64,000 bases of DNA from Eustoma russellianum (Eukaryota; Streptophyta; Magnoliopsida; Gentianales; Gentianaceae). Each line of letters opens with the position of its first letter. The stretch's first letter is position 1. The translations under genes and the position numbers were made by a program. The notes below the pieces were generated by a model. That model saw nothing but the letters and a program-made list of their open reading frames with translations, did no database searches and was not told the DNA's origin. This document shows, in pieces, positions 36,268 through 47,400 of the stretch. The stretch is from NCBI GenBank assembly GCA_036186865.1, contig AP025041.1, positions 38,744,257 through 38,808,256 of the forward strand, given 5' to 3'.

Positions 36268-38844
36268 TGTAGCGCCCCGCTCCCGAGCCCTAGCATCAGG
36301 AACAGTGCACCCGCCGTAGCCTACTATGAGGACTACAAAGTGTCGTTCAAACTTCTTTGCACGTCAGAACTGACGTAGAAATTTTTTTTTGCGGAAACGA
36401 TAATTAAATAAATAAATATCTTGATTAAATTAAATCCATCAAGATAAAATCAAGTACAAGGGTTGACGAAACCCGCTAAGTCAAATATGAAATACTAAAA
36501 TCAAAACAATAAACCTATGTGGAGGTCTATCTGACTATCCCAAGTAAGAAGCTCCGGGTCAACAAGATCCCTTCTCGAGTCCAGCTCACTAGTCCCAGCT
36601 TGCGTAATCTGTCTCACCCTCGTTAATTGTATATACTCCTAATCATGCTCACCTGTGGTGGGGTGGTGGGGGGGTGAGTGATGGGAGTCACTCGTAGGTT
36701 ACCCGTCTCTCCCGAAAAGGGACTGTCACATACTGAGTCGGGTAAACAATTAAGCACGTAAAGCAGGTAGCAGATAAATAAAGCAATAAAACATAAACAT
36801 ATAAATAATAAAGCAATTAAAGCATAAATAAGGAAATAACACATACCCGACCCGATCCGTATCCCAAAACTAGCGCTGAAACAACTTAATAACAAGACAA
36901 ATAATTACAACAATAATAAATGCAATGCGCAAGTTTATGATGCATGCACTTTTATCTACGTGTCACACGCAGTCATTTAATATCACACGCTATGCTCATT
37001 CTTTTCCATGTTATGCTATGCATGTCCCGGGTCCTATCGAGTGAAGGTAACCATTATTACCAACACCCATCACACGCCTCGTCAGGCCACACGGCTCATA
37101 GGCCAAATGCAATGCTCGTGCCATGAATGCGTCACACTAGCACACTTCCGGTTGTCCTATGTTGCATGCTCCGTTCTATGTTGCGTATTACCTATATTGC
37201 GTAGTTACCCTATGTTGCGTGGGGTTCGTTACTGTATTTTATCTTCTACCGTTATTTTATCTTTCTAGACTTTATTTTAGGTTTCTACACTTTATTTTAT
37301 CTTTCCTAAGCTTTCAAGCACTTCAATCTTTTATTTAGTTATTTTTATCTTCCCTTACTATTTTTATTATCTCTTTTATCTTAATTTATTTAATGGGTTT
37401 CTAAATTGATATTAGTATGGTATTAAATTAATCATTATCTTTATTATTTTTATTATATATAGATATATATACTTTCTTTTAATTATTGGTCATTTTCTAT
37501 TTTTCCCTTTTCCTCGGCATACAAATTTGTTTTTGTTTATGTATTACATAATTGAATACTGTTTATAATATTTCCTTTATTAAACACTATTATTATATGT
37601 ATAAAAAAAAACTGTTTAGGCTTATATATCTTCCTGGCCCTCTTCCTTTTTAATGGCCTGGCCCCTTCACCTTTTTCTTTATCCGTCCAGCCCGATAGGA
37701 ACTGGCCTACTGGCCTGTTCCAGATTTTTTTTTTTACATTTAAGCAGTAATATGGGCCGACTGCAGAGTGTGGCCCGATGGCTGCTGAGGCTGGCGGCTG
37801 GCCGCTGGCAGTCTGGCCCGCCAGTCCTTATCTTCTCTTTTTTTTTTCATTTTTGCAATTTGGGCCGATTTCTCCTGGCCCGCTTGTCTAAGGGACGGTT
37901 ATTGAGTTTGGCCTGCTGGCCGAAAACAGGCCAGCAGCCCTTTTCTTTTTTTTTTTTGAAATTTTCTTTATTATTTCCTTTATTTATTTTATTCTTAATT
38001 TTCTTCAAAAATTCATAACTTATTCGTTTTAACTCCGATTAACCCCAAACCAGTGGGGTTTGACTCATTATAACGCGAAGAACACAATGGCGCTGGACAC
38101 GTCAGCGCGTGTCTGACACGCGCCGTCAGGGCCGCGCGTGGGCCCCACGCGCCACCACCGAAACGCACGTTTTCAGACGTTTTGAACCCGTTCCGGCTTA
38201 TTTCCATGCTATGTGATCTATATCTAAGGCCAACACGAAATTTCCATACCAAAACATACCAAAAGATTAAGATATCATGATGAACATATAAAAGATATAC
38301 ATGCATTAAAAATCAAATAATTCCCAAAACAGAATGCGAGGGAATCCAAAGCAATCTGACAGAGGGGAGGATAACCTACCTTTTAAGAGAAGCATTTCTT
38401 GGACACGGTGGTTGGATTTGGTGTAGGTGGCCAATACCTTCTCTCTTTTTCTCTCTCTCTCTCCTTTCTCTTTCTTCTCTTTTCTTCCCCATCTTCCTCT
38501 CTTCTCCGGCTGTCCCCTCTTTACTCTTTTATTTCACTCCTTTTCTTTTCCTCCTGGAGTGTGTAGTGTGCGTGTGTGTGGGTGGGGAATTCAGAGGGGA
38601 TTTAATTTAGTTGGGGAATGGTTTTAATTTGCCAAAATCAAAGACTAAGAGGGAGTGGGGGAAAGGGTGGTAACTGTTGTAGTTATGGAGGGGGTGGGGC
38701 GAAAGTTTTGGGGAGTGGGGTGTGGAATTAGGGGATTAGAGGGAGGGAATTGGGGAGTTTGTTAGGATAGAATTAATTTTAGATAATTAATTCAATTTAA
38801 TTAATTCATTAATTTTTTTTTTACCTTTTCCCACTGTTACAACA
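36268..38844 (-). repeat. 5' LTR of the LARD-like element
   Basis: 2577 bp from TGTAGCGCCCCG to TTACAACA. Includes a 9+1+9 palindrome at 38134-38152 that is missing from the other LTR. Confidence 0.9.
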
Positions 38845-39750
38845 CTAGGTTGCTGTCCCAAGCTGCGAGGGGACTCCTCATCCAATCTGTTTTAAACGTG
38901 CTGCCTATGTATGCTATGCAGACATCTAAACTTCCCAGTTCTACGTTAGAGTCGATCGATAAACATGCTTGACTATTCTTTTGGGATGAATTGGGAGGAG
39001 AAAGGAAAATGCATTTTTTGTCTTGGGATAAACTGTGTCGGCCGAAAATTTATGGAGGTTTGGGCCTGAAGAATTTGATATATATGAACACTGTCTTACT
39101 TTCAAAGTTGGGTTGGTTGATGATTTTGGATCAAGACTCCACATGGGTCAAACTACTTAAAGCAAAGTATGGATCTCCATTGGATGCTCCGACTAGACAA
39201 AATGTGTCCTCTACATGGAGGTATACGGAGCTGTGCGAAATTGTTACGGAGAGGAATGACTCCTTCAAACTATTTACACGATGAGCAAGGTCCACCAAAA
39301 TGGATTGGGAATTCTATAGGAAAATTTACGGTTAGCAATGCATATGTTCTCCAATGCTATAACGACGAGGATGGAAAAGATAAAGTTTGGACTAAATTGT
39401 GGAAAATGAAAGGACCACTCCGTTTGAATATGTTCCTGTGGCGAATGAGGCATAATGTGTTGCCTACAATCCATTTCCTGCATATGCGACATATTATGAA
39501 TGACACTGTTTGTCCACGATGTCAACAAATTGGAAATGAGGCACTACATGAACTCCGAGACTGTCCTTGGATTAAAAGAATTTGGAAGCTGATTGTCCAC
39601 CTCGATAAGTGGCAGCCGTTCATAACATGTCGGACTTTGAAGACATGGGTCGACGTAAACCTACATCAACCAATGCGTTTTGAGGACTTTCCAGGATTTT
39701 GGAAATATTTATTTTGGGATCTCACATATGAAATCTAGAGATGGAGATGC
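38845..39750 (+). pseudogene. LINE ORF2, C-terminal part with zinc-binding tail
   Basis: RT thumb region (QAARGLLIQSVLN, LPMYAMQ), FWGEL-like and GGLGLKNL motifs, then a reverse-transcriptase zinc-binding domain around 39400-39600 (CPRCQQIGNEALHELRDC). Frames change near 39000 and 39250. The element ends with an A-run at 39912-39920. Confidence 0.87.
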
Positions 39751-39932
39751 AAAGTCTGGCACGATAGTAACACGAGAATACCTCCTCCTTTTACTTTTGT
39801 GAAAATGTCAATTGATAGAACTATTAGTCTGTATAGCAAATGGAGTCCTGCTATGCTATTGTTTTGATGTAAAGTTTTTGCTACTGTTAATATAATGCGA
39901 TCCTTTGATCGAAAAAAAAAATCCGGATTCCC

Positions 39933-39964
39933 CTCGCTGAATCCAATAGGGGTGTGTGTGGTGC

Positions 39965-40028
<64 letters not shown>

Positions 40029-40340
40029 GAAACAATTTTTTTATGGTGGAGAGTGGGGAGTGAAAAGACCAATGCAGCAGAGAACAACCGAATCCAACTT
40101 TTTTTTTAATCTTCATATCCAGTATTTGTATTTAGAAGGAGAGTGAATTATACCTTCTCATGTTAGATTAACGAATTTTTGGGCCGAGAAGATTTGAACT
40201 AGCGTAGGCACAATCATTTATACGATTTTATGATTGCTAATGAAGGGATTCATTTCTTTTACTACTTTCTTTGACTCTCGACCAAAAAATCCAGGTTATT
40301 CAAGAAGAATTGCACCAATTCTCCAATCTTAACGAAGTAG

Positions 40341-40405
<65 letters not shown>

Positions 40406-40967
40406 GAACTTACTCGTTACCTTATTCACCATCTTGTCCTTAGTTTCACTCTGGAAACATTGTACTCCAAGAGTAATATTTATTTTTACACAATAAAATA
40501 TATACAAGTAAAAATGACAAATTAAAAAAATGACATATGAAAAGAGGAATTATTTAAAACAAATGAATATATCCATTATTTGTTTATATCATTTAGAATC
40601 GTATACCAAACAACATTATAAATTCAAATATCATCAAAATCCAGACCAAGATGTGATTTTGTATTAACAAAAAGTGTGAAAGAGAATATTTCTGCGGCTC
40701 TAATCCGTGACCTTAATGTCACAAAACAGCAACTTTATCAGTTGCTTTAAGATCCGTCTTCTTAGAAGCTTAATGAAATGCATTATAATCGCGTTCCAAA
40801 CTATACGTAAAAAATTCCTAGATAATTAGGTAATCTAGGAGTGATTAAAACCTTAATGAAAGATAATAATTTGATTTGTCTATACTACTAGATTATCAAT
40901 ACGTACATATACATTTATATACACACATATATATATATGTATGTATGTATGTATGCATATATATATA

Positions 40968-41004
<37 letters not shown>

Positions 41005-41169
41005 TGAGCAAGACCACTGTAATAATAACCGAATTTTATTTTTATTATTATTTTTATTACTTTGACAATAACAAGACTCAAACCTGAGCTTGGAGAGTTA
41101 AACATGTGTATATTTGCTTAATTTTAAATTGAAATTATTTTTTGAGTCATATAATTGCCGATAGGTTTT
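39933..41169. other. AT-rich spacer with microsatellites and a SINE scrap
   Basis: (TA)n at 39974-40025, 40345-40400 and 40976-41004. A minus-strand Au-SINE 5' fragment lies at about 40680-40768 (AATCCGTGACC...CAGTTGCTT). No gene is seen. Confidence 0.7.
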
Positions 41170-41320
41170 ATACTAACTGGTAAGGTTGTTGTGTGGAAAC
41201 AGCTTCTTGCACAAGCTGCATACATCAGACCGCGAAGAAATCCGACAGTTTTTCGAAATAGTTACGTAGATTATATCGCGAATCAATCCGGAGTTTAGTG
41301 CACGGCTTTATAATTGCCTG
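41170..41320 (+). repeat. Degenerate Au-type SINE upstream of the zinc-finger gene
   Basis: AACTGGTAAGGTTGTTG, GAAACAGCTTCTTGCACAAG, CTGCATACATCAGACC and GTTTAGTGCACGG follow the Au SINE order. It ends about 135 bp before the ATG. Confidence 0.6.
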
Positions 41321-41454
41321 AGTCGAACTCTATCCGTATATCTAGTCTCCGTCGCCCCCTTTTCATTTATTGATTCCTTTAGGATTTCTCAGAAAGTTTC
41401 GAAGAATTTTCTTAGAGAACAGCCGTTTGGTATCCTTGAGGGTGGACAAAGACC

Positions 41455-44400
41455 ATGGCTGTTGCTTCTGATTTGACCACCACCGTCTGTAATCACTGGT
41501 ATGCCGTTCTCTATTTGTGCGTCATTGCAATCGATTGTGTATGTACTTCTTCGGTTGCATTAACTTCAATATATGAGTGCAAATTACGTGCTTTTCTGAT
41601 AGCTTTGCTTGGAGCAATTTCGTCATAAACCTTTAATTTCTTCTTCCGCCATTGATTTTCGGCAAACTAAAGAGATTTTTTGATGGATGCGTTGTGCTAC
41701 AACATATTATAGTTGATTAATTTTGTGGTTTGGTGAAACCTACCCTGCTTGTTCAGTTGGCTAGGGAGGTGATTATGACTTAACACTAAAAGGGCTCATG
41801 GCCTCCTCTTTAGCTTGTGGTGGTCAGGGGTAACTAGTAATAGTTGTGGTTTACCAATGAGGGATAGACACTTAAGTGGCTAGCGTCATATTCTGGTGGT
41901 GAGCTTATGGTTGTCTAGGAGTAACTACTAGTAGTTGTGGTGTAACCATTAAGGGCTAGACATTTAAGCAGCGAGTGTCATGTCATGGTGGTGAGCTTAT
42001 GGTGGTCGAAGCGTAAGTACTGGTAGTTGTGGTCAAACAATAAGGGATAGACATTTAAGCGGCGAGTGTTATGTCGTTATGGTGGTTGTGTTTTATGCAG
42101 GGCCCATCTTTACTTGTCTATCTCTTATTGGTTAGTGGTTAAGGAGAACTACTAGAATGCCTTGTAGTTACTCCACCCATTTTAGAAGTTGTGTTAGCCA
42201 ATATTGTCGTGTAGCCGTTTAACTGCACCATTTTTAACCATGTGCATTTCTATCTATAGAGTTGTGGCTCTGTTGTAATTTTTCCATTGTTGTATTAAAG
42301 TCTTGATGTAATCCTAGCATCATTGCATCAAAATAGATGAAAAGAAAAAGAAGATGGTTTGTATAAGATTTACTACGGCATCATGGTAGGAAGCGCTACC
42401 TTAATTATGGTCAAAAGGATATTTTGTAAACCAGTATTGTGTACGGCTGAATAATTAGGTCAGGATAGGTCTCAGCAAGTGTCTGCTTCTGAGTGTGTGC
42501 TGAAATGTGACACTATCTTAAAATATTAAAAAGAGTTAGGTCTTTAATAATGTGAGCAAATAGTATGTAAATTGATGAATAATTATTATTCAATTGAAAG
42601 GTTCTGTCTACGAAAATTTCCATTCATGGATTTGGTTTTGGACATTTGTCTGACTGACTAAAGAACTACAACTACTTTCACTTAAGCATATGTTTAACCA
42701 GAGAACATATAAATGTCTCATTTTGAGATGCATTTCAGAGAGCTCGTGATTGGCTAAATTGGGAATGTTTCCTCAATTTTATATCATGTAACAGTCTGTG
42801 CTCTTGTCATTTAGTTTTGGTTGTAAAGGTTGTGATGTTAGTCTTTCTTATTCTCTGACTTGAGTTTTGTGTTTACATAAAAAGTACTCTTTGTGCTTCT
42901 AGTGACAGGGCAATTCCCTCTTCAAACATTGATTTGCATATGGCACACTGTTCTCGGAATCTGGAAAAGTGTAAAGTTTGTGGCGACATGATCCCCAAAA
43001 AGTATGCAGATGAACATTTCTTGAGCAGTCATGCTCCGGTATGTGAGTTAATACTGTGCTGATGAAACATTAGCTCCAGATAATATGCTTTTTTGGGTTT
43101 CAACCAGATTTAAATTATGTTTCTTATATCCTCTTCATAAGAGTACTGAACTTAACATATATGGTTTGTCCAGCTACTGCCACAGAAACAACCTTTCTAT
43201 ATTATCTTTTCCCATCAGCCATGACAACCATGTATATTTTTGTACCAGACAAAGTGTACACTCAGTAGTGAATGTGGTTTATGCATTTATACTTATGTCT
43301 GGATGTGTTCTCCGGTCGATGATACTTTGTAATGCTTTTAAACTAAGGTTAGTTGGCCAAAACCAAAAAAAGTTCTTGTTTAAATGATATCACTGAGGTG
43401 TGTGTCATGGTATTGCCATAAGGTAATGGCTCTATTATATGAACTCTATGAAGGCAACTATAGAAATAGAAAGATGCACATCACTTTGGTTGTGAGGTCT
43501 TAATTTAGATCATCTTTTTTACTTTGCAGATTGGTATTGATGTGGCAGGCTTTCGTATATTGTTTTTCTCTTTCCTTTCACCAATGAATTCTAATTACAA
43601 AAAGAATAGAAAAGAATAGGACAATTACCTTTCTACCCCTATGCTTTGGCGAATCATCCTCTTTTTCAACGTTTTGACCCCCTGTGTTTTTAAACTAAAA
43701 TAAAACCAGATTGTTCGTTAAAGTTGACAAAAGTTATAGTTTTAGTCCATAAACACAGAGATGTAAAGGTCAAAATTTGTAAGCTAGATGAGAATGTCAA
43801 AATATTCATCAAACCACAAGGGTCAAAGTATAGAAGAAGGGTTTTCTTGACTTTGTCACTATGCCGATAGGATCTAGTCGTATTTAAGATTTCTTTGGAC
43901 AATATACTGAAGTTCAGAGTTGGTTGAGGGTCTTCTGACCTGATTATAGCTTGTTGATTTGTATTTAACATGTCAACTTGATGTATCTAGTTTTTGAAAT
44001 CCAAAGTCTTGTTATTCAAGTAAAACCCAATTTGTGGTTCTGTTCGAGGCAATATCCTCCAGCCACCCTACAGGGCCATGCTTGGCACGTGGCGTAAAGT
44101 TTTTTGTCTTTCTTTGGGTTTGGTGGGCATATCAAAAAGATGCAAGAATTCACTATATGGGATCGGTTATATGGATCAATCATTTCTCTAGCGCTTTATT
44201 TATTTATTTTTATTTATTGGGCATATCAAAAGGATGTTGTAGGAAACGTAAAGCATTTTTCAAATGCTGGAAAATATCGTAAGGCACATATTTTTTAAAC
44301 CTGCACATCTTTTCTGCAACATTGGGTTGATGAAGACCAAACGATTAAGCTGTCTCTTCAAAATTTCTGTCTTTCGTAACAAATTTGTTAGTTAATGTCT

Positions 44401-47400
44401 GCTGGAAGATTGTAGTTTCTGTTAGTAAGAAGGAAGAAGTCTTTGGATTTTTAAGTGTAACTATGGGGCAAAAGTAATTGGGATAATTATGTAGGAAGGG
44501 CCTGTGATTGATTCAAGTCACTGGAAAGAAGTCATTCTATTTTGTTGAACTTGGCTGTGTCATTTTCTTTTTTTTTTGGCCCACTTTTTCTTGATTTCGT
44601 TTTGAAGTTTTGTGACTTTGGTTGTTGGCCTTTCTGTGTTCCAGTGACTTGATTTTGTCCATGTAGTATGTTGACTTGCACAGCTACATTATGTGGAATA
44701 TGAATTGTTTTGATGAAGTTAAAAAGATGTTTTAAAAGAATTAAAAAGGTATTGCATACTTTATAATTAAAGCAAAATGAGAAAAACACACTGTGAGACA
44801 TAGATCTCTTACATGGATGGATCAATGTATACATCAGTCTCTCAAAAAGAGACATAAATCGATCTATGTTGGGATTGTCCAAGGTTGGAACCTTACTGTG
44901 AGACATCGATTTCTAAGTTTGGGACACATCGATCGACCGATATGACATCATTCTCTAAGGTTAGAGGCATCGATCGATCGTGTAATGAAGGTTCAAAGTT
45001 GAAACCTTACTGTGAGACATCGATCTCTTAATAATGAGACATTGACCGATCGATGTATACATCAGTCTCTCAAAGAAGAGACATCGATCGATCGATGTAT
45101 AAAAGGTACAAAACTGGAACCTTATTGGAAGACATCGATCTCTCAGCATGGACACATCAATCAATCGATGTCATCTAGGATTCAAATTTTTATGACGTTA
45201 GAACAAAATTCTAGAGAGATTTGAAGTGTTTTCTCTCTCCAATCTTGCACAAATTTCTTGTGGACTTTCCCCTGAGATTAATCATGCTTTCTTGACTATC
45301 GTATCCATGTCTAAAATTTTCTAGGGCGGCTTTGGAGGATCAAATCCAACTATAGGGTGGCTAAAGACTATTTGGACATTGTCAAGACTTATGATTGAGT
45401 TGAAGACTTGAAGGCTGCAAAAACGTGGCTCACACCCTCTATAAATTGAAGAAGCTCAGATGAGGGTGATATACAATTTCATCCTCTTCAAGCTTCATCC
45501 CCCATTGTTGTATAAAAACTATGAAATGTGCAAAAGTGCTTAAAGTTTATTAAGCTCTTGTTGCTTGTTTTCATTGTTGTAAATGTGAGAGTAGAAGTCT
45601 GCCACATGAGGAAATATACATATTTAATCTCTTACTTGTGATTTAGACTTATTAGAAAGTGTAACTCCACTATTTCCCCAAAACTGATTGTGTGAAAGTT
45701 CTTTGATAGAACTTTGTTGGAGTTGTGAAGAAACAAGAACAAGCTGTCGTTGTTGGGGTTGCGCAAAGTGTATGTGCAACAAGCAGCTGTTGTTGTTGTT
45801 GGTATTGCATAAATTGTTTGTGCAATAAGTTGTTCTGTTGGTGAATAGCTATGTGAAAATACATGTTTGCTGCTATGCTCCTTTGACACATTTTAAATTG
45901 TTTGAATGCAATGCATGTGTCCATATCCAGCCTCACTTAAGAAGTAAATTAGATCATAGGTCAATCAACTTAGATGCTACATTTGATGAAAGCATGCATA
46001 TTATATAAAGAATCCTATTTTAGACAATAATGTAACTGAGCAGGAAAGTTTCTGGAGTGTAATTGATATTGCAGGATCAACACCATTAGAAACTGGAACT
46101 GGTACCCAGGCAGAAGAAACTAGAGATTGTTGTAAAAGATGAGATTGATAATGTTGGGAATACTGAAAGTTTGGTTAGGGTCAATCTACCTATTATTAGA
46201 GTTTAATCTAGGAACACACATAGAAGAGTAATATCCAACATCCCATAGAAACAAAAATCTACATTGATCTAGAACCTATCCCAGACAATAAACCTATAGC
46301 ACTAGTGCGAGAGAATGTAGCAAACATCCCCTGTATAATTTTTCAGCATGTGAAAGACTTAGTGTACAGTCTAAAGCATTTGCAATTTCTTAGATAATCA
46401 ACATATACCAAAAACGGTCCAAGAGACTTTCAATATAGCCCACTGGAGAACAGCTCTTTATGAGGAAATGGATGCTCTTCTTAGAAATAACACTTGGGAA
46501 TTACCTGTAATTCAAGGCATTAAACTGGTAGGTTATAAATGGGTATTTTCTATTAAGTATAATACAGATGAAACAGTGAATAGGTTTAAAGCAAGACTGG
46601 TTGCAAAAGGTTTTCACTTAAAGCTATACAATTGATTATCTAGAAACTTTTGCCTATGTGACAAAGTTAAATACAATAAGGATCATTTTTTAACCAGCTG
46701 TTTTCTTAGATTAGCAATTATTTCAGCTGGACGTTAAGAATGCCTTCCTAAATTTAGATTTGCAGGAGGAAGTCTTCATGGATATCCTTTCTGGATTCAG
46801 TAATGACACAAACAATCGTTTGACATATAGGCTGAAGAAATCTTTATATGGCATTGAACAATCACCTAGAGCTTGGTTTACAAAATTCACCAAGGCTGTT
46901 ACCAAACATGGCTTCAAACAGACTCAAAGTGGCCACACTTTATTCACAAATCGTACTGGAACAGAAAGGATTCCTATTCGTATTATATATGTTGATAATA
47001 TTATTCTAACAGGAAATTACTTGTAGGGATATAAAGTCAATAAAGAAACGGCTATCTTCAGAGTTTGAGATTAAGGATTTCTGGAAACTGAAGTATTTTC
47101 TAGGTATGAAAATGGGCATAACAAAGGATGATATGAGTGTATCATAGAGAAGATATATACTAGACTTACTTTAGGAAACATGTATTGCTTAGATGTAAAT
47201 CTGCCCTTACTCCAGTTGAAACAGGACATAAACCAATAGAATGTTGGGATAAATCTCCCTCATACAAACTTAGCTATCAAAAACTAGTAGGTAAACTGAT
47301 ATTTGTCAGATATTAGGCCTAATATATGCTATGCAGTTAGTTTTGTAAGTCTTTTTTATTGTAAGTAATTAGTTTTGTAAGTCAGTTTATGCATGATCCT

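Larger units (their letters stand above)
31411..38844 (-). mobile_element. Non-coding LTR element (LARD-like) inside the LINE
   Basis: Two direct repeats (31411-32996 and 36268-38844) flank a 3.27-kb interior with a polypurine tract at one end and a tRNA-Met primer site at the other, so it is a real LTR element in minus orientation, yet it has no ORF of note. The left repeat lacks its first 957 bp, and about 45 bp of LINE sequence are missing at the same junction, so a deletion followed insertion and removed one target duplication. Confidence 0.85.
24757..39920 (+). mobile_element. L1-type LINE with two nested LTR insertions
   Basis: Bounded by target duplications ATCCGGATTCCC (24745-24756 and 39921-39932; with shared A residues up to 16 bp) and ending in an A-run at 39912-39920. 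Without the insertions it is about 5.2 kb, a normal length for plant L1. It has a short 5' UTR, ORF1 (DUF4283 plus zinc knuckle) and ORF2 (endonuclease, RT, zinc-binding tail). It is split by a solo LTR (26889-29405) and a LARD-like element (31411-38844). Repeated TGG to stop changes show that it is inactive. Confidence 0.93.

Noticed and set aside
36623..36895. Minus ORF of 90 codons in the LARD-like LTR
   Set aside because: Hydrophobic low-complexity translation, no homology I recognise, and the corresponding part is deleted in the other LTR, so no test of conservation.
42908..43038. Exon 2 of the zinc-finger gene starting five bases later at GGCAATTCC
   Set aside because: Also gives an AG acceptor and an open frame, but replaces Cys15 with Trp and destroys the first finger.
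45632..45936. Minus ORFs with poly-Gln/Thr runs in intron 2
   Set aside because: Caused by a GTT/TTG repeat; no support as genes.
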